This document shows, piece after piece, positions 26,290-34,665 of a stretch of DNA of 64,000 bases (position 1 is its first letter; each line of letters opens with the position of its first letter). Both the position numbers and the translations under genes were made by a program. The notes below the pieces were generated by a model. The model was given only the letters and a program-made list of their open reading frames with translations, was not told the DNA's origin and ran no database searches. The stretch is from an uncultured Bacilli bacterium (GTDB taxonomy: Bacteria > Bacillota_I > Bacilli_A > RF39 > UBA660). The stretch spans positions 1 through 64,000 of the forward strand of contig CAKPLN010000005.1 of assembly GCA_934167665.1 (NCBI GenBank), in the 5' to 3' direction.

Positions 26290-27732
26290 TTATGCCATTA
26301 ATTTAGTTAAAGCACCAGTAACAATATCCATTAAAGCATCACTTTGATCAGCAGTTATTTCATCCTCTGTTACTGCATTAGTAACATCTTCATTAATATT
26401 ACTTTCACTTTTAGCCTTAGAAGTCATTTCTAATTTTACTTTACCTAAATCCGTACCATTTGATTTCATATTAGCTGTAATTATTATTTTATTGTCATAT
26501 GATTTATTTTTAACAACATTAGTTGTATTTGACAATATTTTACCATTTACTGTAGTACCATCTAGACTTAAATTATAACTTAATTCTTTTTTATTCTTCT
26601 GATTTGTATATGTTAAATCTGCTACTTTTTTATCATTATTATCTAAAATATCAAAATCATAAATATTATTCTTATCATTTATTTTGATAGTTGATTGTTT
26701 TTCATTGTCACTATAAATTTCAATCACATCAGTTTCTTTGTCTAAATATGTAACTAAAATATTATTTTCTGAATCTTTGATAGAAATATCATATCTCAAG
26801 ATATTGTAAGAAATATTATCAGCATAAACACTAAATGTCATTTCTTCATTATCTGAAATCACTTCTTCATTTCCTGATTTTTCTAATTTGATGTCGTATC
26901 CTTTTATAATCTTTGATGCTTTCTCATCTTTTTTCAAATCACTAATTATATTATTCTTTAATTCATTGCCATTTTTACTATCTAGTTTTAGAGTTACTTT
27001 TTTTGTATCTATAGTTTTTCCATCTATGGTTAATTTTTCACTTGTCTTTGTAAAATATTCATCTTTCAAATTAGACTTAAATGAATTAATAATAAATTTA
27101 TATAAATAATCGATATTTTCATATGTATTTTGATTTTCTTTAATTGTATCTAAATAATCAGTTTTACCACCGTCAACATATTTATCTAAAAAACCTTTAA
27201 CAAAATAATATGCTCTATCTTTTTCAATATATAATTTAGCATCTATTAATTCTTCATTATTTAATTTGCTTGATACTCTTCCTAAAACTTTTTTAGAATC
27301 TAGGTTTTGTTGAAATGAAAATTCACTATCAATCTTTCCTAGATTATTAATTAAATTAACATATGGCTTATATTCATCTATGCTAGCTAATGTATCCATA
27401 TAACTACTTTCAACATTTAATTTAACATTACCACTAATAGTATAATTTTTTGATAATTTTAAATCTTTATCAACTTCTAACATTTTATCAAATTTAGAAG
27501 TTAAATCAGTAATTCCTGTTGCAATAACCCTTTTATTATTTCTAGATATATTAAGACAAACTACACCAACTATTATGAGTAAAAATGCAACTACAAAAAT
27601 AATTACTATTAATATTGCTTTTTTACTTGTTTTTTTAGTAGTATTACTTTCTTGAACCTTATTAGATTCAGTATCTGCTAAAACTTGTTTAGCTTCCGGT
27701 ACTTCAACAGTTGTTTTTTCTTTTTCTCCCAC
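26290..27732 (-). CDS. Large membrane-anchored hypothetical protein
   Basis: 480 residues. The cytoplasmic N-terminus (1-38, charged) is followed by one hydrophobic helix (ILIVIIFVVAFLLIIVGVVC), then a 400-residue extracytoplasmic region rich in Lys, Asp and Asn with repeated beta-strand-like blocks (TISGNVKLNVESSYMDTL, YNLSLDGTTVNGKIL, IITANMKSNGTDLGKVKLEM). The layout resembles uncharacterised Bacillota surface proteins of the DUF6583 kind, an uncertain match. It is cargo between the IS and its derivative, and probably arrived with them. Confidence 0.6.
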   Translation of the reverse strand: MGEKEKTTVEVPEAKQVLADTESNKVQESNTTKKTSKKAILIVIIFVVAFLLIIVGVVCLNISRNNKRVIATGITDLTSKFDKMLEVDKDLKLSKNYTISGNVKLNVESSYMDTLASIDEYKPYVNLINNLGKIDSEFSFQQNLDSKKVLGRVSSKLNNEELIDAKLYIEKDRAYYFVKGFLDKYVDGGKTDYLDTIKENQNTYENIDYLYKFIINSFKSNLKDEYFTKTSEKLTIDGKTIDTKKVTLKLDSKNGNELKNNIISDLKKDEKASKIIKGYDIKLEKSGNEEVISDNEEMTFSVYADNISYNILRYDISIKDSENNILVTYLDKETDVIEIYSDNEKQSTIKINDKNNIYDFDILDNNDKKVADLTYTNQKNKKELSYNLSLDGTTVNGKILSNTTNVVKNKSYDNKIIITANMKSNGTDLGKVKLEMTSKAKSESNINEDVTNAVTEDEITADQSDALMDIVTGALTKLMA

Positions 27733-27800
27733 TTATCTCACTCTCCTACCTTAACATATTTAAATTATAGAAAAAATATATTTAAAAGTCAATTTTATTT

Positions 27801-27827
27801 AAAAGAAAAAGACTATTTCTAGTCTTT
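27801..27827 (-). terminator. Rho-independent terminator
   Basis: On the minus strand AAAGACTA-GAAA-TAGTCTTT is followed by TTCTTTT. Confidence 0.7.
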
Positions 27828-27829
27828 AA

Positions 27830-27904
27830 TTATTTTTTGATATCTTCTATAATTTGCTCTTCAGTGAGATATATTTTTTCAAAATCATCTTCTAAAATAT
27901 CCTA
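27830..27904 (-). pseudogene. Short coding remnant, resembling the start of a hypoxanthine phosphoribosyltransferase
   Basis: A 24-codon open piece without start encodes ILEDDFEKIYLTEEQIIEDI and ends just before the terminator. The pattern DIEK-LITEEQI is typical of HPRT N-termini, but the piece is too short to be sure. The rest of 27905-28150 is stop-rich and holds a small palindrome at about 28000-28016. Confidence 0.3.
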
Positions 27905-28152
27905 TTCTAAAGTAACGACTAACTTGTGAACTAGAGAAATTTTACATCAATAAATTATTCTTTTTTTGATATTTAATAACTATTTTGTAAGTAAGTACCA
28001 GTAGTCAGCTACTGTTGCAACTTTCTTATCATTTTATATCTTAGATAATAAATCATTACTATAACAATAATAACTTTATATTTATCTCCTATCTTAATAA
28101 TTAATATATCTACATGTAAAAGATGTATTCACTATAATTAAATGATACGCAC

Positions 28153-28791
28153 TTATTTAAACTTAACATAATCAAATCCTAATTTACTATATACATCATA
28201 AGCTCTTGGTAGATGAAAAATTCTTGCGATTAATAAATTATAAAATTCATCTATTAGAATTATAGTACATAATGTAAAACTAATTGTTAAAAATATCTTT
28301 TTAGGAATTTTTTTAGCTAGATAAAAACAAAATGGCATTACTACATAAATCAGAAACAATCCTGATATAGCAAAGAACAAAACACTTCTTAAGCAAACAA
28401 AACCATTTATATTACCAAAATTTAGAATTTCTTTACTATAGTCCCAACATCTTTTTCCATTTCCAATTATGTACATACCAAGTCCAGAAATATATTCAAG
28501 TATTCCAGTTGAAAATAAACTTATAAAAAATACTTTTAATGGCTTTTTTCTATATCTATAGGTTAAAAAATAAATCATTAAAGAACCAGTTGCATAAATA
28601 TTGATCCAAGGAAGAAAATTACCACCTCTCCAATAAAATTTTTGCATACCGCCATTAAAATAATAAAAAATAAACTCATATAAAAAACCAAATACACCAG
28701 ATATAACAATTACTAAGGCAAAGATTCCAACTAGCATTAATTTATCAAAGTCATGGTTTTTATTTAAATAATCTTTATAGTTCTTATTCAT
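28153..28791 (-). CDS. CmpB-type integral membrane protein (putative ABC transporter permease family)
   Basis: 212 residues with about six hydrophobic helices. Landmarks VFGFLYEFIFYYFNGG, WRGGNFLPWINIYATGSLM, STGILEYISGLGMYII, RCWDYSKEILNFGNINGFVC and LRSVLFFAISGLF match the family annotated as putative ABC transporter permease (CmpB, Pfam ABC_trans_CmpB). No ATPase is linked. The true function is not established. It is cargo inside the 25-29 kb insertion. Confidence 0.75.
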   Translation of the reverse strand: MNKNYKDYLNKNHDFDKLMLVGIFALVIVISGVFGFLYEFIFYYFNGGMQKFYWRGGNFLPWINIYATGSLMIYFLTYRYRKKPLKVFFISLFSTGILEYISGLGMYIIGNGKRCWDYSKEILNFGNINGFVCLRSVLFFAISGLFLIYVVMPFCFYLAKKIPKKIFLTISFTLCTIILIDEFYNLLIARIFHLPRAYDVYSKLGFDYVKFK

Positions 28792-28861
28792 ACTACAACA
28801 TCCTTACTACCTTTTTATTAATAACATTTTATCAAACTAAATTGATAAAGTCTATTAAATA

Positions 28862-29040
28862 CCCTAGTTTGACAGTTGTGTTATAAAAATCTTCTCTAGA
28901 TGTTGAAAAGTCTAGTTTTTTTATCATTTTGTTCTGCGTGCGTTCTCGTATGTTTGATATATAAGCAAATAAAAACTCTCTAAACCCTTATAAAATAAGG
29001 CCTAGGGAGTTTTTAATTTCTTACAACTGTCAAATTCAGG
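28862..29040. mobile_element. 179-bp internally deleted (MITE-like) derivative of the IS1634-like element
   Basis: The left 90-95 bp nearly match 25010-25103 and the right 80-85 bp nearly match 26105-26188; the transposase body is gone. Same orientation as the IS at 25010. Its right end touches the 53-bp repeat at 29041. Confidence 0.85.
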
Positions 29041-29093
29041 ATTATAAATATAAGATAAAGAAAAGCAAAAAGAATTAAATAAATAAAAAGGAC
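29041..29093. repeat. 53-bp direct repeat, right copy
   Basis: Identical to 24954-25006. It follows directly on the right end of the MITE-like derivative and ends 2 bp before the lipoprotein stop codon. Confidence 0.85.
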
Positions 29094-29095
29094 AC

Positions 29096-29662
29096 CTAAG
29101 CGTCCTCATTACAACTATTTAAATATAGATTAATAAGTTCCAAATAATCTTGTTTTAACTCTTCTATAGCAACATCAGTAATAACATTATCTTCACTACT
29201 TTGAACAACTCTATCAGTATATCCTATAACATTACCATTTCTAATAAAGTAAACAGAGGGTACAGTTAAATAGCCTTTATTATCCTCATTCTCTTCATCA
29301 ATTGTTAAGTTACCATCAAGTAATTCAAGTAGTTCGAGATATTTTTCAGATTTTTCATCTTTAATAGTTATTGGATCATAATAGTATACTCTTTTAATAT
29401 CAGTATTTTTTAAAACTTCACTAAATAATTTAACAGTATTTAAAGATGAATCTAAATCAGAATCACCAAAAAATAAAATCTCCGTACCAGAAGTTAAAAT
29501 AGTTTTAACATCATCAAAAGTAGCATATTTGAAGACATTATTTTTACTAATAGCATACTCAGAAGCAAAAATCTCCGCATCAGATACCTCTTCTGTTCGT
29601 TTAACAGAACAACCAGTAAAAATAAATAAACTAATCACCATTATAATAACTATTTTTTTCAT
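29096..29662 (-). CDS. Lipoprotein, possibly thioredoxin-like without Cys pair
   Basis: 188 residues. Signal MKKIVIIMVISLFIFTGC has lipobox FTGC (Cys-18). The remainder has an alpha/beta order suggestive of a thioredoxin fold: GTEILFFGDSDLDSS, IKRVYYYDPITIKDEK, TVPSVYFIRNGNVIGYTD with the cis-Pro (VPS). There is no CxxC, so no redox activity is expected. It lies between tsf and the insertion; before the insertion it would have preceded frr. Confidence 0.65.
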   Translation of the reverse strand: MKKIVIIMVISLFIFTGCSVKRTEEVSDAEIFASEYAISKNNVFKYATFDDVKTILTSGTEILFFGDSDLDSSLNTVKLFSEVLKNTDIKRVYYYDPITIKDEKSEKYLELLELLDGNLTIDEENEDNKGYLTVPSVYFIRNGNVIGYTDRVVQSSEDNVITDVAIEELKQDYLELINLYLNSCNEDA

Positions 29663-29766
29663 AAATACCTCTATTAAATTATATTAAAGATATTAATCAT
29701 TGTACCAATAACAACTATTAATTAACATAATTATAAAATTAATTTATAATTTTAGCAATATTAAAT

Positions 29767-29793
29767 AGAAAAAGACTGTCGAAACAACAGTCT
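29767..29793 (-). terminator. Terminator after tsf
   Basis: On the minus strand AGACTGT pairs with ACAGTCT around a short loop and TTTTTC follows. Confidence 0.75.
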
Positions 29794-29803
29794 AAAATTA
29801 TAA

Positions 29804-30679
29804 TTAAGAATTTTGAATTTGACTCATAACTTCGCTAGCAAAGTCATCTTGACGTTTTTCAATACCTTCACCAACAGCAAATCTTGTCATTGAGCAAATT
29901 TCTCCACCATTATTTTTAACATAATCAAGAACTGATAAACCAGAATCTTTAATGAATGCTTGTTCTTCTAAACATACTTCTTTATAAAATTTGTTAAGTC
30001 TACCAGCAACCATTTTTTCGGCTATTTCTTCTGGCTTTCCCTCTGCCATTACTTGTTCCTTAATAATATGAGATTCTTTTTCAACAACTTCACTTGGAAC
30101 ACCATCACGTCTTAATGCTGTAGGATTCATAGCAGCAGCTTGCATAGCTACATCTTTAGCAACTTCTTCATTAGCACCTTTAACTACTACAACTACTCCG
30201 ATTTTACCACCCATATGTTTATAAGCACCAAAAACTTCGTCATCAGATTTAGTTATCTTTTCAAAACGTCTGAAACTAATCTTTTCACCAATCTTAGCAA
30301 CTAAAGCAACTAATTTATCATTAACAGTTTCACCATTATCATTAATTGCTAAAACATCTTCCATAGTAGTAACATCATGAGTTAAAATTTGTTCAGCTAA
30401 ATAATCAACAAAATTAACAAAATCAGCATTCTTTGCAACGAAATCAGTCTCAGAATTTACTTCTAATATTACAGCAACATTACCATCAACTTTAATTTGA
30501 CATAATCCTTCAGCAGCAATACGACTTTCCTTCTTTGCAGCTTTAGCAATACCCTTTTCTCTTAACCAATCACAAGCTTTATCAATATTACCTTCACAAT
30601 TCTCTAAAGCTTTTTTACAGTCAAGCATACCAGCTCCTGTTTTTTCTCTTAATTCTTTTACTTCTTTTGCAGTAAACAT
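29804..30679 (-). CDS. tsf: Elongation factor Ts
   Basis: 291 residues from ATG 30679 (MFTAKEVKELREKTGAGM), 5 nt after AAGGAGG; an earlier in-frame start would include the RBS. The UBA-like N-domain contains REKTGAGMLDCKKAL, then the TDFVAKN motif (NSETDFVAKNADFV) that contacts EF-Tu, and the dimerisation region. It exchanges GDP on EF-Tu. It follows rpsB in the usual order. Confidence 0.98.
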   Translation of the reverse strand: MFTAKEVKELREKTGAGMLDCKKALENCEGNIDKACDWLREKGIAKAAKKESRIAAEGLCQIKVDGNVAVILEVNSETDFVAKNADFVNFVDYLAEQILTHDVTTMEDVLAINDNGETVNDKLVALVAKIGEKISFRRFEKITKSDDEVFGAYKHMGGKIGVVVVVKGANEEVAKDVAMQAAAMNPTALRRDGVPSEVVEKESHIIKEQVMAEGKPEEIAEKMVAGRLNKFYKEVCLEEQAFIKDSGLSVLDYVKNNGGEICSMTRFAVGEGIEKRQDDFASEVMSQIQNS

Positions 30680-30789
30680 ACATTTCCTCCTTTGATACAC
30701 AAAATATTATAACGTATTTTTCTAAAATATAAAATATAAAAAGTAAAAGGAAGATGAATATCTCCATCCTCCCTCCTTAACAACTTTAA

Positions 30790-31719
30790 CTATTCAGATA
30801 AAGCTTCAATTAACTCTGCCTTTTTCATAGCTGAGTAACCTTTAATTTCTTTATCTTTAGCCATAGATTTTAATTCAGCTAAAGTTAAATCTTCTAACTT
30901 AGAAGAACTTACAACTTCTTCCTTAGCTTCTACTTTTTCTTTAACTTCTTCTTTTACTTCTTTAGCTTCTACTTCAGAATTTTTAGCCTTTTTATCATTT
31001 TTAGCTTTATCATCTTCGCTAACAAAGTCTAAAACTTCATTTCCATTTACTTCAGCAATAGCGTTAGTTAAAGCACCGATTAATAATTTAACTGAACGAA
31101 CAGCATCATCATTACCTGGAATTACATAATCAACAACATCTGGATCACAGTTAGTGTCAACAATACCAAATACTGGAATTCCTAAAATATGAGCTTCTTT
31201 AATAGCTATTTCTTCCTTACGAGGATCAACGATTACTAATGCTTGTGGCATTTTCTTCATTTCTCTAATTCCTCTTAAGTTCTTATTTAATTTTTCATAT
31301 TCTTTTCTAATTTGAATTACTTCTTTTTTAGGAAGCATATCGAAAATACCATCTTGTTCCATCTTTTCAATTTCTTCCATTCTTCTAACTCTTGAACGAA
31401 TAGTTCTGAAGTTAGTTAAAGTACCACCTAACCATCTTTCATTTACGAAAAACATATTAGTTCTAGTAGCATTTTCCTCAGCTGCTTCTTGAGCTTGTTT
31501 CTTAGTTCCTACAAATAAAACCTTTCCACCGTTTTGAGCTATTTCTTTCATAGCTTCATAAGCTTCTTCTAATTTCTTAACTGTTTTTTGTAAATCGATA
31601 ATATAAATATCATCTCTTGTAGTATAGATGTATTCCTTCATCTTTGGATTCCATCTTCTCTTTTGATGTCCGAAATGAACACCAGCTTCTAATAAATAAT
31701 TCATTGATACAATAGTCAT
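30790..31719 (-). CDS. rpsB: Ribosomal protein S2 with a C-terminal SAP-like extension
   Basis: 309 residues, against 230-260 usual. The S2 core (1-228) is complete: EAGVHFGHQKRRWNPKMKEY, FVNERWLGGTLTNFRTI, ALVIVDPRKEEIAIKEA and NDDAVRSVKLLIGAL. A Lys/Glu-rich linker follows (about 235-272). The last 37 residues read LEDLTLAELKSMAKDKEIKG and YSAMKKAELIEALS, a helix-turn-helix of the SAP/Rho-N type. RplT upstream has a similar ending. Co-transcribed with rplT (84 nt) and tsf. Confidence 0.96.
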   Translation of the reverse strand: MTIVSMNYLLEAGVHFGHQKRRWNPKMKEYIYTTRDDIYIIDLQKTVKKLEEAYEAMKEIAQNGGKVLFVGTKKQAQEAAEENATRTNMFFVNERWLGGTLTNFRTIRSRVRRMEEIEKMEQDGIFDMLPKKEVIQIRKEYEKLNKNLRGIREMKKMPQALVIVDPRKEEIAIKEAHILGIPVFGIVDTNCDPDVVDYVIPGNDDAVRSVKLLIGALTNAIAEVNGNEVLDFVSEDDKAKNDKKAKNSEVEAKEVKEEVKEKVEAKEEVVSSSKLEDLTLAELKSMAKDKEIKGYSAMKKAELIEALSE

Positions 31720-31803
31720 ATTTTTCTCCTTCGTTTTTTCTTCTATTAGTTTCTAATACATAGTCACCTTTAAGGCACTAGACAAGTAAATCCACCAATA
31801 TGC

Positions 31804-32364
31804 TTATTTTGTTAAAGCTGCTACTATTTCAGCTTTCTTCATACCTGTAACATTAATATTCTTTTGACTAGCAACTTCTTTTAATTCAGCAACAGTCATT
31901 TTTGAATAATCTGTATTACTTTCTGCTTTTTTAGCAGTCTTTTCTACTTTTTTATCAGAATTAATAGTTACTTCCTTACCAGAAACTTCTGAAGCTTTAG
32001 TAATCTTTCCAGCCTTACCATCTTTAGCAACTTTTACAAATTCTGAGAACATCTTTGGATCATTAATAGCTATTTCTGATAACATTTTACGGTTAACTTC
32101 TACACCAGCTTTATTTAATCCTTCGATAAATCTTGAATAACTAATATCATTTTGACGACATGCAGCATTGATTCTAGTAATCCATAATTTTCTGAAATCT
32201 CTCTTCTTTTGCTTTCTATCTCTAAATGCATATTGTCCAGAATGCATTAATTGTTCTTTTGCTGATTTATAAAGTCTATGTTTACTACCAAAGTAACCTT
32301 TAGCTTCTTTTAATACTTTTTTGTGACGAGCTTTTGTAACTGCTCCATTCTTTACTCTTGCCAT
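31804..32364 (-). CDS. rplT: Ribosomal protein L20 with a C-terminal SAP-like extension
   Basis: 186 residues instead of about 118. The L20 core is standard (GAVTKARHKKVLKEAKGYFG, SGQYAFRDRKQKKRDFRKLW, SYSRFIEGLNKAGVEVNRKM). After residue 118 a basic linker leads to a 35-residue module, SKMTVAELKEVASQKNINV then TGMKKAEIVAALTK, resembling SAP or Rho N-terminal domains that bind nucleic acid. L20 also represses its own operon through the leader RNA; whether the extension helps is inference. Confidence 0.96.
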   Translation of the reverse strand: MARVKNGAVTKARHKKVLKEAKGYFGSKHRLYKSAKEQLMHSGQYAFRDRKQKKRDFRKLWITRINAACRQNDISYSRFIEGLNKAGVEVNRKMLSEIAINDPKMFSEFVKVAKDGKAGKITKASEVSGKEVTINSDKKVEKTAKKAESNTDYSKMTVAELKEVASQKNINVTGMKKAEIVAALTK

Positions 32365-32393
32365 GTTTTATTCCTCCTTCTTAGCATATTACA

Positions 32394-32579
32394 TTAGATT
32401 AAATTCTTTAATCTATTTTGATCTGCTTTACTTAAATTTGATCCTTTTCTATTTTTTCTATTAGCTGCTGTTGGTTTAGAACCAGTATTGTGACGACTTC
32501 CTGGTCTTCCAATTTTGCAATCATTTTTACGTTTTGTTAAAACCTTAGCTGTTCCTTTATGTGTTTTAATTTTTGGCAT
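32394..32579 (-). CDS. rpmI: Ribosomal protein L35
   Basis: 61 residues. Start MPKIKTHKGTAKVLTKRKND and end DQNRLKNLI are typical bL35. Strong RBS AGGAGG. Between infC and rplT as usual. Confidence 0.97.
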   Translation of the reverse strand: MPKIKTHKGTAKVLTKRKNDCKIGRPGSRHNTGSKPTAANRKNRKGSNLSKADQNRLKNLI

Positions 32580-32593
32580 ATTCTTTCCTCCTA

Positions 32594-33124
32594 CTATTTC
32601 TCTTTTTTAGGTACCAATAACATAGTCATTGTTTTTCCTTCTAATTTAGGCTTCTGTTCTATATCCGCATAGTCTGCAACTTTAACTGCAAAACGTTCAA
32701 GAACTTCCTTACCTAACTCAGTATGAGCTAATTGGCGTCCCTTAAAACGTACAGTAAGTTTAATTCTATCACCCTTTTGCAAATACTTAGTTGCATTTCT
32801 AAGTTTGGTCTCAAAATCCCCTACATCAATAACAGGTGACAAACGATACTCTTTAAGCTCAGACATATTAGCTTTTTGTTTCTTTAAAGCTTCCTTTTCT
32901 TTCTTTTGCTTTTCATAACGGTATTTATTATAATCCATTACTTTGCAAACAGGTGGATTAGCATTTGGACTAATAAGTACTAAATCCAATGCCGCATAAG
33001 TTGCTAAAGTCAAAGCATCTTGAAGTGACTTAACACCAACTTGTTCACCATTTGGCCCAATTACCAATACTTCTCTGGCCTTAATCTGTTCATTAATCAA
33101 CATGTTATTTTTATTGCTTGCGAT
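32594..33124 (-). CDS. infC: Translation initiation factor IF-3 with an apparent ATC start codon
   Basis: 176 residues if initiated at ATC 33124-33122, which lies 7 nt after GGAGGT (33137-33132). The ATG at 33139 overlaps that Shine-Dalgarno and cannot be used with it. The protein runs ASNKNNMLINEQIKAREV, VKSLQDALTLATYAALDLVL, PPVCKVMDYNKYRYEKQKK and the C-domain RLSPVIDVGDFETKLRNATK. Near-cognate AUU/AUC starts in infC allow IF-3 to repress its own translation. First gene of infC-rpmI-rplT-rpsB-tsf. Confidence 0.95.
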   Translation of the reverse strand: MASNKNNMLINEQIKAREVLVIGPNGEQVGVKSLQDALTLATYAALDLVLISPNANPPVCKVMDYNKYRYEKQKKEKEALKKQKANMSELKEYRLSPVIDVGDFETKLRNATKYLQKGDRIKLTVRFKGRQLAHTELGKEVLERFAVKVADYADIEQKPKLEGKTMTMLLVPKKEK

Positions 33125-33140
33125 ATCCAACACCTCCATA

Positions 33141-33269
33141 AAACAAGAAAAGCGGATATAACATTATATCCACTCTAAAGCCAAAACAATATTTTTCAAT
33201 GGCATTTGACCTATCGCTATTCGCTGATCAGGTGGATATAAATCTCTTTCCTTTTTCTCGACTAGTAAT
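33141..33269 (-). promoter_or_regulatory. L20-type leader with attenuator before infC
   Basis: The roughly 130-nt leader ends in hairpin GTGGATATAA-TG-TTATATCCGC (33173-33152) followed by TTTTCTTGTTTT, a transcription attenuator. Position and size fit the L20 leader of Bacillota, where L20 binds and favours termination. The exact L20-binding pseudoknot was not modelled. Confidence 0.7.
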
Positions 33270-33298
33270 ATTATATGTACTTAGTCCAAAAATGTCAA
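33270..33298 (-). promoter_or_regulatory. Sigma-A promoter of the infC operon
   Basis: On the minus strand a perfect TTGACA (33298-33293), 17-bp spacer and perfect TATAAT (33275-33270). Confidence 0.85.
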
Positions 33299-33310
33299 CA
33301 ATTTTAATAA

Positions 33311-34096
33311 TTATTTTACAAATTTCTTAATATCACTACTACTTTTGCTAAAAGAACTATCATCAGGATAAAAAACTCCTGCAAAATTACGACCATATTT
33401 AGCTAAATCATTTCCACCATAAGGACTAGCAGCACTATTAGAATAATAATTTGGATTAGTAATAGTATCATCATAATTAAATCTAAGATCTAAGCCACTT
33501 AATTGTTTCTTTAAAGCTTTCCTTACATCTATTTTAAACATACCATTCTCTTCAATTATAGCACCATTCCAAATACGACTATCAGTTGCAAACTTAGGAT
33601 ACTGATCATACTTCCAATCTGGTCCAGCACAAGAGCTAACATAAGCAATGATGTTATCATCATTTGAATTATATACTTCCTTTAAAGCTTGATAAGTCAT
33701 ATAAGGCATATATTTATCAATTAAGTCAGCACTACAATGTGCAATAGCAACAACACCATTTTTAACATCCTCAATCATCACCACTGGACAATCCGCAATA
33801 GGATGACCAATAACAACACCTGGAACTTTATCTGTAATAATCAATATATCTTGGCTAATATCAGACCAACCATTAGGATTATCATTAACATAATCCCTAG
33901 TAATTTCAAAATAAGAACCAGTCCTATCTTTTTGTTCAGCCATAAACATCTTATGAGGATCAAATCCATAAGCCTCGCCCATCAACTTACGGTGTTCATA
34001 AAATAATTTTCTTTTTTCATCCCTAGTAAGATTTCCTAAGAAACAGCCACCATTCATATTACCAAAACGATTACCAGAATCTATAATATTTACCAT
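33311..34096 (-). CDS. YfiH/PgeF (laccase-domain) family protein, divergent
   Basis: 261 residues. Family core PGVVIGHPIADCPVVMIED has the metal-site Cys (ADC) and VVAIAHCSADLIDKYM has the His of the VHAGWRG strand, while the GWRG part itself is replaced. SSCAGPDWKYD sits where the family has IGPCI. YfiH proteins are reported to act as purine nucleoside phosphorylase/adenosine deaminase or peptidoglycan-editing enzymes; the missing GWRG makes activity uncertain. RBS GGGGG before ATG; monocistronic. Confidence 0.65.
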   Translation of the reverse strand: MVNIIDSGNRFGNMNGGCFLGNLTRDEKRKLFYEHRKLMGEAYGFDPHKMFMAEQKDRTGSYFEITRDYVNDNPNGWSDISQDILIITDKVPGVVIGHPIADCPVVMIEDVKNGVVAIAHCSADLIDKYMPYMTYQALKEVYNSNDDNIIAYVSSCAGPDWKYDQYPKFATDSRIWNGAIIEENGMFKIDVRKALKKQLSGLDLRFNYDDTITNPNYYSNSAASPYGGNDLAKYGRNFAGVFYPDDSSFSKSSSDIKKFVK

Positions 34097-34157
34097 TCAT
34101 TTTCCCCCCAATACTCAACTGATGCATATTATATCAAAAATTATAAAAAATGTAAAT

Positions 34158-34176
34158 AAAAAAGAGGCCTAGCCTC
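34158..34176 (-). terminator. Terminator after the 34182-34652 gene
   Basis: On the minus strand GAGGC-TAG-GCCTC is followed by TTTTTT. Confidence 0.8.
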
Positions 34177-34181
34177 AATTT

Positions 34182-34652
34182 TTAAACTAAATTAAATTTA
34201 TTTTGTACCTGTTGTTTATCAACCGGTTTAACCAAATATTGAAGATGTGGAACAACACTCTCATAATCAGAGGCATAAGCTTCTCTAACCTTATTCCAAA
34301 CTTTATTCGTCTCTTCATTCCCTTTTAAAATAAAATCATCAATAGAATCAGTAACTTTTAATTTAGTTTTTGCCAAACTTAAAATAGCAATTTTTTCCTT
34401 AATTATAAGTGTAGCAGTACCCAAATCATAAGTACCATCAGAGGAAAACATATTAGTATCCTTATACCCATCGTATAATTTATTCATTTGTTCTAATCCT
34501 AATCTTTTAGCTGTTCTATACGCTAAAGATAGCTCTCTTCTTTCAATATAAGATAGTTTTAAATACTCCTCTTCAGAATATCCTAGCTTATTTCTAATAA
34601 GCATATATGCATCTCTTTCTTCTGGAAAATCAACAACATCTTCAAATTTCAT
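34182..34652 (-). CDS. Hypothetical cytoplasmic protein downstream of glyS
   Basis: 156 residues, helical, no membrane segment. Start MKFEDVVDFPEERDAYMLIR, then YIERRELSLAYRTAKRLGLE. RBS AAGGGAG; 13 nt after glyS and followed by a strong terminator, so it is the last gene of the T-box-controlled transcript. No family recognised. Confidence 0.5.
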   Translation of the reverse strand: MKFEDVVDFPEERDAYMLIRNKLGYSEEEYLKLSYIERRELSLAYRTAKRLGLEQMNKLYDGYKDTNMFSSDGTYDLGTATLIIKEKIAILSLAKTKLKVTDSIDDFILKGNEETNKVWNKVREAYASDYESVVPHLQYLVKPVDKQQVQNKFNLV

Positions 34653-34665
34653 ATAATTAACTCCC

